Source of the DNA: Canna indica
Lineage: Eukaryota; Streptophyta; Magnoliopsida; Zingiberales; Cannaceae
DNA length: 64,000 nt
NCBI GenBank assembly: GCA_034359265.1
Contig: CP136896.1
Coordinates: 10,695,501 to 10,759,500 of the forward strand
Direction of reading: 5' to 3'
Below, piece after piece: positions 24,026 to 37,200 of this stretch (position 1 is its first letter; each line of letters starts with the position of its first letter). The translations under genes were made by a program, and so were the position numbers. The notes beneath the pieces were generated by a model, which was given only the letters and a program-made list of their open reading frames with translations, did not search any database and was not told the origin of the DNA.

Positions 24026-24659
24026 CACACATATACCTATAACCAAATTAAATCAGATTGAGTATGGAATAGATTATAGAATTTCATAATTTCACAAAAG
24101 TATGGAATTGATAAAAAAAAGATAATATCACTATTTTTATCATTACTAATATAGAATGATTCTACTAAATTAAACAAAAAACTAAGGACACTGATGATAC
24201 AAACCTAGGCGGATGTACTTACAGACTTTTGCGAAAGTCTTGAAACAACTCCCAAGTTACAACTAGGGTTCCTGTTAAATAGAGTGTAACAACCATTCTT
24301 CTTTGAGAAGTGGCTAATAATGAAGAAACTTACTAATGAAACTGTATGTGTATGAAATGCCGCTAAGTATTCAAAAACTAGGGCATTAGATACTTTCATA
24401 AAAGTATTGAATCAAGCAAAAAAGAGTACATGATTAGAGATTTGTTTACTAATATGGTATATTTCTACGTAATAAACAAAAAAAATGAAACAGTAGGTAC
24501 AAACTTGTGACTTTGCCGAATTCTAAATTTTGCCGAAAGTATATAACCGTCAATGTAATTATACAATGTATTATAAATAATTATAATAAATATAAGATGA
24601 TGATGATGTCAAAATTAGGAACAAATTAAAAGTTATAATGAAATTTTAATATAGAAAAT

Positions 24660-25030
24660 ATAAGAATTTAAAAATAAAAACACTTATAAATAAAATAAAG
24701 GTAGGCTGCCTTTTTATTAAAATTTTAAAAAGCTAAAAATATAAAAAGGCAGCACTTACTGCTGTGATATTTGAAGGCAGCACTGTAGTGATGCCACTTT
24801 TAACATTAAATTAATGGAGAAGCGACGCTTTCTAGTGCTGCCGTTTTTAAAAAATAATTAAAAATTGCAATGTTGCAGTGCCACTGCAGTGCTGTTTTAA
24901 TTTTTCTTAAAGGCAGTGCCGCGGCCCGCGCTCTCACTCTCTCAGTGCTGCCGCACGAATTGAAAAAAAAGAAAAGAAAAAGAAGTCGTGGAGCGTAGAG
25001 AGCTGCTCCGCATCGACCACTTCCACAACT
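24660..25030. other. Segment with repeated GGCAGCACT / AGTGCTGCC motifs
   Basis: GGCAGCACT at 24.75 and 24.78 kb, TAGTGCTGCC at 24.83 kb, GCAGTGC forms at 24.87-24.92 kb and CAGTGCTGCC near 24.95 kb occur in both orientations. The origin is unclear; it may be subterminal sequence of the MULE whose transposase lies to the left. Confidence 0.35.
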
Positions 25031-25140
25031 TCTAAAATTATAATATAGTAGATATGAATATTATATATTATATTTACTATATATTATAAAAGGAGAGATA
25101 TAAAGGGAGGGTAAAATGCATATTGTCATGAACTAAATAC

Positions 25141-25670
25141 TAGGGCCGACAACGGAACGAATACGATGCGGATACTGAATTATTCGTATCCGCACCGCAC
25201 CTCATATCCGCTCATTCGTATCCGCACCGTATCCGCTACGGATGTGAATATGGATATCCATATCCGCACCGTTTCAAATACGGATATCCGCACCGTATCC
25301 GTATCCGCACCGTATTTAATAAGAAAATATTAAAATTATATATTTAATTAAAAAAATCAATAAATTACCAATTCATTAATCCAAAATAAATATATAATAT
25401 ACTTCAAAATTCATCTTGACATGAAATTATCATAGAGCTCTTATATATATTAATAACTTATATGGGCAAAATAGTAATTCAGAGACGCGGATAGGCGGTG
25501 CGGATACGGTACAGATCCATAGCCATATCCGTATCCGCACCATATCCGCGCGGATATAAGTTTTCTAAATTCGTATCCGTATCCATATCTATTTTTACTT
25601 ACAGATATGGATCGAATACGGTACGGATGCGGTTTTTAGTTAGCGGATGCGGATAAAATTGTCACCCCTA
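25141..25670. mobile_element. hAT-type MITE with exact 8-bp duplication, built of GGATACGG repeats
   Basis: The left end is TAGGGCCGACAA at 25141; the right end TTGTCACCCCTA at 25670 is its imperfect inverted partner. CTAAATAC flanks both sides exactly (25133-25140 and 25671-25678), the 8-bp duplication expected of hAT elements. The 530-bp body has clusters of GTATCCGCACCG / CGGTGCGGATAC motifs at both ends and an AT-rich middle. There is no coding capacity. Confidence 0.85.
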
Positions 25671-26314
25671 CTAAATACAAATTCTCTGAAATTGCTCTCT
25701 CTTCATTACGGATAATATTTCAAATATATAAAAGTGATTTTTTATATACTATTTTACAGAAAATTTGTCTTTCAATCTCATAAATTTTATCAAAATAAAG
25801 CGTTCTCTTAACATGATGGTGTAGATGTATGATATGATTTTTCGTTTGTTGTGATCTTATTACGTACCATTTGTAGAATATATATATATATATATTTACT
25901 TATAGAATATAGTTTTTTTTAGTAATAATTTTTTAAAATCGAATATTGAAAGAGAAAAATTCCTAAATCTACATTTTGGTGTCAAAATTTATAAATCCAA
26001 ATATTAGTATTTGGATACTCATTTTTTCCAGAGACTTTGGCCAAATTTTAAAAAATGTATATAGAATTTTTTTAAAAATAATTTTAATTTTATAAATAAA
26101 AACTTGTGATAAAAATAGATCTTAGAACCTAAAAAATATTTTTTCAAACTCTCTAATGCATTAAAGATTTTTTTTTACAAAGTCAATGAAATTAAATTTA
26201 AATTATAAATTATAAAATATTTTGATGATTTTTTTAAAACCACAATCCCTCTTTTGTATTATAAAAAAATATTTTATTAATTAAAATTATTATTTTTGAA
26301 TTATAAAATTATTG

Positions 26315-26366
26315 TAGACTTTGGGCAAAAGTCTCTAATGCATTAGAGGCTTTTGTCCAAAGTCTA
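26315..26366. repeat. 52-bp near-perfect palindrome
   Basis: TAGACTTTGGGCAAAAGTCT, then CTAATGCATTAG, then the reverse complement of the first part with two differences. The centre is TGCA. There is no spacer, so it can extrude as a cruciform or fold as RNA. Confidence 0.8.
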
Positions 26367-26428
26367 TAAAATTAAAAATAATAAAATAATTTTTGTCATA
26401 ATATTTTTATTGATTCTACCACATCTTT

Positions 26429-26432
<4 letters not shown>

Positions 26433-26460
<28 letters not shown>

Positions 26461-26461
26461 T
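26433..26461. repeat. (AT)n microsatellite
   Basis: Alternating AT for about 29 bp within AT-rich fold-back DNA. Confidence 0.9.
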
Positions 26462-27128
26462 GCGAATTATTTTTTTTATAATTATAAAATTATTATAAAC
26501 AAAAATCTCTAACTCATTAGAAATTGAGATTTTTGTCGAAAGTCTATAAAATTAATTTTAAATTAAAAATAGTAAAATATTTTTTTATCCAAAATATTTT
26601 TATAAACTCTAACACATCTTCTATTTTTAGAGATTGAGATTTTTGTCAAAAGTCTATAAAATTAATTTTAAATTAAAAATAATGAATTAAATTTTATTTT
26701 TTATAATTATAAAATTATTATAAATAAATTAGACTTTTATGCAAAATTTATAATAGCTTCGTAACTTTAAAATATTATTTTAATTCATGAAATAATTTTT
26801 TAATAATACAAAAAATATACTATGATCCAAAAAAATATTTTACATTAATATATTTCATAATTTTTAATTTAAATTAATTTTATAGACTTTGTGAAAAAGT
26901 CTTTAATGAATTAGAGAGTTTGAAAATATAATTTTTAGATTCTAAATTATATATATATATATATCGATTAGAGACTTTGGTCAGGGATAAAATAAGAATT
27001 TAAAAATTAGGGCACATTTGTTTGCGAGAATTTTTTTCGAGTTTTCGTTTCGCGAAAATTGAAATAGATTTTCGAGTTTCAGTTTTTTGGTTGGGCGAAA
27101 ACCTATTTGTTTGACAATTTTTATGTTT

Positions 27129-27594
27129 CGCGAAACTTTTATATCAAAAGGGTCACGAAAATACGAAAAACTACTTGAAGTAGTTTTCGTGTTTGTGTGT
27201 ATTTGGATGTTTCGCGAAAATGAGTTTTCGCAAAACATGAACCGAAACCCGCCTATGTTATCGTCAACAAACAACGTTTCGAGCCCATTTTCGGTTTCTG
27301 GCGAAAATGAAAATCGAAAACAAGGTGATTTGAGATTTGATTTTTTTGGATTTTTATTTTCCGCGAAACTTTTATATCAAAAGGGTCACGAAAATACGAA
27401 AAACTACTTGAAGTAGTTTTCGTGTTTGTGTGTATTTGGATGTTTCGTGAAAATGAGTTTTCGCAAAACACGAACCGAAACCCGCCTATGTTATCGTCAA
27501 CAAACAACGTTTCGAGCCCATTTTCGGTTTCTGGCGAAAATGAAAATCGAAAACAAGGTGATTTGAGATTTGATTTTTTTGGATTTTCATTTTC
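27129..27594. repeat. Two tandem 233-bp copies, TTCGCGAAAA-rich
   Basis: The block beginning CGCGAAACTTTTATATC at 27129 is repeated from 27362 almost without change for 233 bp. Each copy holds the inverted motif AAACTACTTGAAGTAGTTTT and several CGAAAA / TTTTCG motifs. The surrounding DNA (27.02-27.62 kb) carries more TTTTCGCGAAAA-like sequence, so this is probably a MITE with an internal duplication. Open frames here arise from the repeat and are not genes. Confidence 0.8.
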
Positions 27595-27699
27595 CGTCGA
27601 AAATGAAAATCGCCCAGGTTCTGGATTTAAAAATTTACTTTTTCCAAAATTTGGATTTGAGAAATTATTGATTTTAAAAATATGGTTGTTAAACCAATG

Positions 27700-28280
27700 A
27701 GCCGTGATTTACTTCTATCTTCCTATTTCTATTTCTGTGAATCTGTTATCCCCATTCTAACTATCAGATCGCAGATAGTGGACAATTTTCGTAAAATTCT
27801 TATGTTACCTAATTTTTGACCCGCGTTTGACGGGGTTAGCATATTGGGACCCACATGTCTATCTCCAGTAATCAGACAGGTGAGCGACTTGGTAGTACGA
27901 CTGTAGGAGACGTTCTTTTCCTCAATCCTACATGTCGACCGCCACACCCCGCATCACAACCCAGAGCATTCGTCAGGGCTATTCGACGGTCAGATGGCTG
28001 CCGCCGGCTTCGGTGCGTCACAAACTGCTCCCATCCAACGGCCACAATCCCGTCGACTGGGTGGCAACAAAATTCTCTTCCATTATGCTCTTCGCCGAGC
28101 TGCTACGCGATAAACCAAAAAGGAAAAGAAAAAGAAAAGCAAAGAGCGAGAGAGAGGCAGTTTCGACTCTCATTGTGATCGTTCTTTCTGTTTGATCCTC
28201 TTCTCCCACGGAATCATTCGCCAAGTGGAAGAGACAGTCGGATTAATAGTTCGAGCCAATCGAGGGCGTCGACGGTGGCC
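27700..28280 (+). promoter_or_regulatory. Upstream region and 5' leader of the MINDY gene
   Basis: The 580 bp before the ATG turn from AT-rich to mixed composition at about 27.8 kb. A purine-rich stretch at 28110-28160 (GGAAAAGAAAAAGAAAAG) lies in the likely leader. I see no clear TATA box at a fixed distance, so the transcription start is not placed. Confidence 0.3.
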
Positions 28281-31200
28281 ATGGCGGCGGAGGAACAGCG
28301 GAATGAGACTGCGGAGACGACGACGGCAGAGGAGACCCTGTACAAGACCAAGGTCATCCAGTTCCTTGGCCGCACGACCCGGATAATCCTCCAGAACGAC
28401 AACGGGCCCTGCCCTCTCCTTGCCATCTGTGAGCCCTCTCTTCTCTTCCCCCTTCGGATTCCCCTCCCAAACGATAGAACCGGCCTTCGGTTTAGCGTTT
28501 CCGAAAGGACCTTTTTGTTTGATTGACCTAAGTCGATGGTTATGGGGTCTTGTTATTTGATTGCTTTCTTTCTGGAGTAGGTAACGTTTTGCTGCTGAGG
28601 AATAATCTCAATTTGAGCTTGGATGTCGCGGAGGTCTCGCTGCAGAAGCTCCTCTCTCTTGTTGCCGAAAGATTGATTGACTCCAACAGCAATGTGCAGG
28701 TTTGCAATTATGAAAGCTGATCTAGTATATGAGGACTAGCTGATGTAGTATACTAGTCCCTGTATGGAGTCCTTGTCCCGTGGCATACTTATAGTAGTCC
28801 TTATACGGAGTCCTTGTCTTGGCATACTTAATTGTTTTTGTTCCTACATGCAGGACATAGATGACGGATATGTCAACAATCAACAGCAGAACATATCTGA
28901 TGCAATTGATTTGTTGCCGCGGCTCGCAACTGGGATTGATGTGAATGTGCACTTTAGGAAGTGAGTCCCAAAGATACTTGCAATTGCGATTATGATCTAT
29001 CATATTAAGATGTAATCATCATGTGTTATATGTAATCTTTTTCGTTCATGCAAATAACTATGTCGAAGTTATAATATCTCATATTATTCTTGTATTTAAT
29101 TTTGTAGGATTAGTGATTTTGAGTTTACGCGAGAATGTGCCATATTTGATCTCCTTGATATTGGTTTATATCATGGATGGATCATTGATCCCCAGGTAAC
29201 TTTTTATGACTAGGACATAGTACTTGTTGGCTTTATGCAATTATTGGATTATTGTGTTTCATGGAAGTTTTAGACTTTGATAAACTCTTTGAATAGTTGT
29301 GGTTACTTGTCATAATAATTCAGTTGACCTTCTTTCTTTAGGAAATATTGATCATATGTTATTACTCTTGGTTTTCTTTCTCTATTTTGCTTGGAAAATA
29401 TGGTTTGCATATTTTGTTGTACTTGATGACATTGCTAATTAGGTACTTGTTATGTTAGTAATATTCTCCCTCATTTTTGGGAACACAGAATCTTCATCAT
29501 GCCATTTGTTCTAGTCCTCTTTGTATTGGTTTATTTGTTAAGTCACCCTTCCTCAGCTTTTTGTTTTTGTTGTTTTTCTCCAGCTTTGGTCAAAAACTAC
29601 ATTGTGATGCTAACTTTTGGGAGATAAAAGAGACCGTGAACTTTCTCAATTGTTTGTTTGTTCCTCTAATTCGTGTGGTTGTTTCTACTCAAATTGTTTG
29701 ATCCCTACTGGTTGATAGAGCATTCTATTTGTGAGATGCACACTGTCCTCATCTCTAGGATTTACTATCACAGCCTATGTTGGATAATGCTCTATTCATG
29801 TTTTCTTTCTTTCCAGTGATCTTGTTTTGTTTCTTAGAGTGCCATATGGACCATATAGCCACTTCAATCAAGAAATCAGAATTAGAATGTACCATATGGA
29901 CCATTAGATGTTGACTAGTTTTTACTATTCAACCAAGTATTGGCATAACTGTTAATATACACGGCATGGTACAGATTGTTTTACAATCAGTCTACTAGTA
30001 CCCTAATCATCTTCAGACCAGCATTTGAAACCATGCTTTATTTTAGTGGATATAAATCCTGATAGAAACATTTAGGTCTCATTTGGTTGACATGGGAAGT
30101 AACTTTCTGCAGAAAGTTGTAATTCCCATGAATTAACTTCTCATGTGTATTTCCCGAGAAGTACCTAAAAAGTGTTTGGTTGACAAGCAGTTGACATGAG
30201 TACTTCCAAGGAAGTACATATGAAATGACTAGTATACCCTTCTTTTATAAATTAATATTTTAATTTATATGTATTAATATATATGAAAAAGATAAATTTT
30301 ATTTGTAAATTAATATTGGAACATATATATGTAAAATATAATATTTTTTTGCATATATAATTAATAAAAATATATACTTTATTATATAGGAAAATAATTT
30401 TTAATTGTAATTAATATGAAAAGTTACATATTTTGCTAAAAAAATTAAATAAAATAAATATGTGAAGAATTCAAGAATTATCTAATCTCGTAATGTTGAC
30501 AACAAAAATTATAAATTCCACATTAAATGCAAATGTGAGGCCAATATTGATTTTTTCTTTCAAATACAATACAAGAAGGCAACTTACCTAGGTAAGTTAC
30601 TTCCTGTGTTTTGCATAAAGTTGCATTTACTAAGGAAAGTACAGAAATTGTACTTCTTGCAAAATGCAGTAAGTGAGTCAACCAAACAAGAAGTCTTTTG
30701 GATACTTTCTGAAAAGTACAACTTCTTGCAGGAAATTGTGTCAACCAAACAAGGCCTTAGAGTATATACTAAAATCCAAATAGGAGAGAGATACTGCCAG
30801 TGCCATAATTGCTTATAATATGAAATTCCTTGGATGTTGGCAAATTCTCATATATACCCAATTCTTTCACATGTACCTTGGCATTGGAAATGTATCAAGA
30901 GATTTGTGCAAGGGAATCTCTGATATACCTAACTGTAGTAGGGAATCCATGACTACTGATTGGTATATAATAGATTCATTGGATAAATTTAGAATTGTGC
31001 TTTCATAAATAGTAAATTCCAATACATCATTTGCTGCAAATGATGCAGGCAGTATGGGTGTAGGCCTGATTTTGGATGGATGCATACCTAATTTATAGGA
31101 TAGTACATACATGAATTAGATTTACAATAGAATGGCTAGGACAGGTAATGGTGGATATAAGATGTACTTACTAAGGTATTACGGCATAACTCATGGTGAG

Positions 31201-34200
31201 AAATTAACCATACAAGAGAGCAATAACACTGGTCAGTGAATAAAGGTTTGTGTGGAGAAGATATGGAAGTCAGAGGTGGGACTTAAGTTCAAAGTGCTAA
31301 GGCCGTTTTATAAGAGAAAAGACAAGAAGAATTAGGAGGAAGAAAGGAAAGGAAGCAAGACATGATTTCCCTCATATATTTAGAATAAATATAAAGGAGA
31401 GAAGAGAAGGGAACACCCGTTTATTCCTATAATACCCTTAGAATTAGTTATATTTCTTATATAGAATATAATACAATAATGAATCAATGAGCTCATAGTT
31501 TATGAAATTAATATTTTTTACCATAGTCCATTTTGAGAAAATTGTTGAAAATATCTTAAATCATATTTAAAAGTAATAAGTGCTTAAAACATGAGCATAC
31601 TAAAACAATCAAAATAAATGATAGTCATCATTGAAAGATGAATACCCATTAGAAATATACTAAAATAAATCATTGTCTTGCAAAACTAATTCAAAAGTTT
31701 CATCATCTACTAAAGCAAGCCATTGCAATTTTCTCCCTGAGAGGGCATATCAATTAATGGCAGAAAACTTGGTATTTAAGGATATATTTCATCAATTTTT
31801 TGTAATTTTTCCACCAAAATTAGTATGGCAACTATTTAGACCTTTTATAATTTAGTCATTATGAATGAGAACAAGGGTAGCATTGTAGAGATAATTTTTT
31901 ATTACTTACAAGCTTTCTCTTCTCTCTCTTTCCTCTCAAAAATAGGAGGGAAGATTTTGCTCACATGGATTGAAGTGGCTTTCTCTTTTTTTTTCTTTTT
32001 CCTATACAAACAATAGAAATCTTAATTCTCTTCTCTTCTCCCCACTTCTCTTTCATTCAAATAAAGATTGTAATTTTTATTATTTGATGTTCTAGATTAC
32101 CAGATCTTGATTTGAATCTTTTTTATGAATCTTGTGTTCTTAATCAGAATAGCTTATGGCCACTAAATTAATTTTTTTCTAACGTTTATTCTTTGAAAAA
32201 AAACTTATGGCTACTAAATTCAAATTGCTTGTCCAGTTTGTGTCACAAGAATCTCTCTAAATCCAGCCCTGTAGAGTAGGAGTCAACATTTATTTACATC
32301 CTCTGTTATCATGGAAACATATTCAATATTTAATTTTTTCAGTATTCATTTATGCAGCTCCTTACTCATTTCTGGTTCAAAAACTTGAGTGTTCCCAAGT
32401 GGCCTTTCATATTTTTATTGTTTTGTCTAGTTTATGTTCTAAGACATTCTTTTTGGCCACTCTAACAATATGATGCCATCAAACTCTTCTCTTACATTCT
32501 AAGTTAAATTTATTTTAGAATGTTGAGCTCTAATATTTCACTTTTGGTTGTGGTATATCATCTCTATCTTTTGCCTTGAGAGGCTATAAAGTGGGACGAA
32601 CAGTGAGGTTGAATGACTACCAAACTTGGCACTGCTAGACTAGTGTGTTATCTTACTGGAACTTTGTCCAACTTAGGCTACAAAAGTGGGATGAACATGG
32701 GGTGGACTGACAATTAATACCTGGCAGGCTGGCACTGCTAGTGTGTGCCATCTTACTTGAACTTTGTCCAACTTGAACACAATTCCACACATTATATTGC
32801 AGTTTGAGGATTGAGATGAACATATCTAACTAAAGTAAGCGCGTGTTCTTTGACTTCAGCTATAATATAGAATAATTGCCAACTACTTTGCCTTCTAACC
32901 ATACTATATTTGGGAAAATAGGGTATTTATATGTTACTATTATATTTCCAACATTCTAAACTTAAGTTCATTTTATGATATATTTAGCTGGCACTGCTAT
33001 GTCTTTGTTTAGCAACTGTCTTATTTGTTACTCATAACTCTTCAAATTTTACTTGCTTGATATAATTCTTAATGATTTTCTTTTCTATCCTTGTACTTAT
33101 TTTTTAATTTCAAAACTTTCAGCCAGAAAATGCCCTGCAGATTAATCTGGTTTGATCTTTTTTAAGCCCCACTTCTGATCCCAAAGTTGATTTTTGAACA
33201 TTGCAATTCTTGTAGCAGTGTTATTTGTCTGCATTTACATGGCAGGTATTTTGGTTGTTTGCCTTTTCTTTTTTATACTAAATAAGTTGGCAACAATTGG
33301 CTATTTATTTGCCAATCTTGATGAGTTTACATGATTTTACTTCAAGCAGAGCATATAATTTGTTGTGATGACTATGTTATTCTCTGTTAGTCAGTATTAT
33401 CATTGATAAAAGTCATGTAACATATATGAACTATCCCAGGATACTGATACTGCAGCTGCAATTGGCTCAAAATCTTATAATACTATTGTTAGTGACCTTG
33501 TGCAAGCCTCTGAAACAAGAAAATTTGAAGGACATAATAGGAGGGAAGAGGAAGAGGATTGTGTTGATTTTGTTGCAGCTACAACTGCGACATTTGGTGT
33601 TCCCTCACCAAGTCTTTCAAGAGGTAGATCATTTGATGATCAAGTTTTAGTTCCTGTTGAGCAAAGAAAGAAAGGTGATATCCAGGAGGAAGAGGAGCTG
33701 ATGAGAGCCTTGAATCTCTCAATAACTGAAGTCTCACCTCCTGTTAGTGTTTCTATGTCACCTGATGTTGATCAGAGCAGTTCTTCACTCAGTTTAGATG
33801 GAAATGAAGCTCTTCAGAGGTTTGCATTGGGAATCGACAGTGATTCTTCCAGCAATCAAACTGGAGATGGATCTAACAACACATACCAGTCAGATATGTT
33901 TGCATCCAAGGACTGCCATGCATCTACTGATTGTCAAGGTGATGCTTTAGCAAAAGATGATTTCTCTCTTCATGCTACTGTTTCTGTAAATTTTACGAGC
34001 CTGGCAGTCCCTGATGGATCTTTAATATGTGAAACTTCTGGCAAATCAGAGGATAATATAAGAATTGCAACAGTGACCAACCAGGCTCCAAGTTTTCAGT
34101 TTCCTGATGAAGGTGGCTCTGATAGGTGTGGCAGTCGGAAGGAACTGATTACTTCAGAAGCTGATCAGTCTATCATGAAAACATGTCAAAATCATGAAAA

Positions 34201-37200
34201 TCCTACTGGTGATTTGGTTACAGCTTCACTCTGCAACTTACAATCATCAAATGGAGCAGAGCTATCAAATGTTTTGGAGGGTGCCACCTCAAGCCTTCAG
34301 GGGAATGAGCCCATTTATGAAGGAGAAGAACACATTCTTAAATCTCCAATATGCACAAATGCAGAACCAGTTTATGAAGGTGAGATGGTTCTTGCTGAGC
34401 AGGCTAAAAAAACAGAAGAGAATGTCCATCCTGCAAATATAAAGGACAAAGTTGCTTATGAACAATGTAAGGTGATTTCCACTATTTAGTTATTTGAAGT
34501 TTCTTTTAGCATTTTGGTCTTTTGACTCCTTGAATCTTGTCTAACAACACTTGAAAAAATTGGCATATTTCTTTCTAGGGCATGTTATAAAGAAGTTTCT
34601 AGAATATAATGCTAGCCAATTAACAATTTATGGGTAAAGTCTCATCATTTTTGTACTGCATTTGTTTTCTTTTCATACTCCAAAGGAGTTTTTGTCGTGT
34701 GCATATGTAGTGTGAAATTGTCTTGTCTGTCACAGCCTATTCTGTTTGCAAGAAGGCCTTAAAGAGAGGGAACTCTGTGTATTCTTCAGAAATAATCATT
34801 TCAGCACCATGTTTAAGGTAAAGCAAAATAGTTGACCATTTGGGCTCATATTTCTTTGTTGTTCTGCTTCTATCAAATATAGAAGAATTTACTAAGAACA
34901 GTATAAAGTGATGTTGTTTAGTGGCTTAGTATGCTATGAGGGACTGCTTATAATCTTCTTACTGTTTAGTTTAAAGGTGAACTGTATCTTTTGGTTACGG
35001 ACCAGGGCTACTTGAATCAGCCAGACCTGGTTTGGGAAAAGTTAAATGAGGTATGCCTTGTTTCTAGGAAATTCACTTCATACTTTCAGCCCCTTTTTCA
35101 TTTAATGTAATATGATTTTCTCAATAGTGTCTTCGCAATTTTGCAATGAATAAATTTTTTGCCTAATTCTAGTTCTTAAAATGATATTAACTAATTTCTT
35201 GTAAGGTCAATGGTGACACAGTCTTCATGACTGGCAACTTTATGGAATTTAAGGCTGATGATCAAGTCCATGATTCATGGAATGAACAAAGTGCTATGAC
35301 CAGTACAGCTGTATGTATATCAGCACTAGAACATCAGATCAAATTCTTATTCTCCCATGTCCAATATAATAATTACAAAATTTAATTAATTTTCAGGATT
35401 TTTTAGCAGCGCTTGAAAGCTCAGATCATCCAAGTTCAGCGTTGAGGTATGTTGTTCATGCTAATCAAGTTAATATCAATAACAAATTTGCACAATGCAT
35501 GTTTATAGTAATATATGAAATATGAGATGCATTTTGGATTTTTGGGTTTAACAGATTGTTTGGACACTTCTACATGGTGGCATTTGTCCAACTGCCTGCT
35601 GAATCTTTTTCATGCATCCTGCATAAATGTATGACACAATAAATGATGAAAATGTAAATAATGTAGACATGAATGTTTTGCATGAGGAAAGAAGCTTCTT
35701 TCATTTTTCTATATTTTGTGGATCATAATTAATAAAGTCCAGTATTATTATGGGTACTACTTTCTTTTGTTTACTATTCTTTGGTAAGCTGTATTAACTA
35801 CCTCTTGAAGTGGAGTCAATCAAGCTCTTTGACATGATTTTTAAGGTGACATTACAAAATGTATTTTACTTTGACCAGCTTATCATATAGTTTAAGGGTT
35901 AAGAATATAATAATTGGCTTTTAAATTCTCTTCTTTTGATTACATGGTCAGTTTAATAACTATTATGAGTAGTTATAGTAATTATAATTCAGTTTAGGTT
36001 TATTATATAAGTTTGTGATTTGGACTACTTGTTGGAGCAGTATTGGTATTTTAAGCAATATACCAACTTGTATCGCTGATGGTACTGAAAAATAATAGAA
36101 TACTGAGCATAATGGTTTTTGGTTGGATAGGTCAAGGTCAACAGTATTTGACAGAGTGAAACCATGATGTGTTATCCATTAAATGCAAATAAAGGGTCAT
36201 CAGAATATTCAAAATTAGGTTCATCTGGGAGTACATTTACTACCATATAGACATTAGCACAGGTACTCAAGTTATGACTTATCACACTGGCTGGGATGTG
36301 CTGTTTGCTTCATGTAATATCAATACTGAGTTATGTAATGCTTGGACAGCAATCTTTAAATGATTAGTTTGCTGAGGCATTGCATTTCTCGTCTGTCATG
36401 ATTTTTAGTATTTGTTGTATGTTTTTTTGTTATTATTTTGGTCTTATGTAATAAGATAAGAGCAATTTGTGCATAATTATGTTCCTGTGAACATACAATT
36501 ATAGAATTTTTGCATCAGGTCTACTTACTGATCATGTTTTAATCAATGAAAAAAGACTAGAAAAAATATATTATTGCAAGATAGATTTAACCACATATTC
36601 TATCTTTTTCAGTAGAAACTAGTGAAACTGTCATAGCATATCTATATTATCTAAATGAAAACATTGGAATATTTGAAATTTACCAAAACTGGTCTAAACT
36701 GATAAGTCTTGGACCAAGATCAGTGTTTATTCTCTTGAACGAGTGGGTTTCTGTTGGCCTCAGCTATTGTTGTTGAAAGTGAAACTTCAAAGTCCAGCTG
36801 AAACTACCAAAATAAATTTCATGACTTGTATCAAAATTTTGACTAAATTACAAACAGATTTTATTTCATTTACTACCAACCTCAGGTATGCTGAACTTTT
36901 GGAATTCTGAATTTCCTATATCTTTCTAATATCCTCAATGAGCTCTTGTTTATGCAGATACCTCTCTGTAGTGTAATCTTAATGTGTTCTAGCTTTCAAT
37001 CAAAATGATTGACCTGTCAATTGGTTTTGTTTCTTCCTTCTGCTTATAAGAATGCTTTAATCTGTGGTTTTGCAGTTCTGATCTGCAACTGGCAATAGCT
37101 CTTCAACAACAGGAGTTTGAGCAACAGCCACAGCCACAGCCACAGCGACCGCCCCAACAGCATCCTCAACAGCCATCTACTCCAGACCGTTCAAGGCTCA

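Larger units (their letters stand above)
25680..26980. repeat. AT-rich fold-back DNA
   Basis: Many AGACTTTNGNCAAAAGTC / GACTTTTGNCNAAAGTCT blocks occur in both orientations (26.03, 26.15, 26.32-26.37, 26.50, 26.53, 26.64 and 26.89 kb). They are separated by poly-A/T-rich DNA. The clearest symmetric point is the palindrome at 26315-26366. It looks like one or more decayed fold-back or MULE-like elements. No gene is seen. Confidence 0.45.

Noticed and set aside
26981..27507. Repeated open frames (MFVDDNIGGFRF-like) at 27 kb as a small gene family.
   Set aside because: They arise from the 233-bp tandem duplication in a MITE-like sequence; the frames exist only because the repeat unit is open by chance.
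28275..28280. An in-frame GTG upstream of the MINDY ATG as start.
   Set aside because: Plant nuclear genes start at ATG; the ATG at 28281 gives the expected short N-terminus before the catalytic block.
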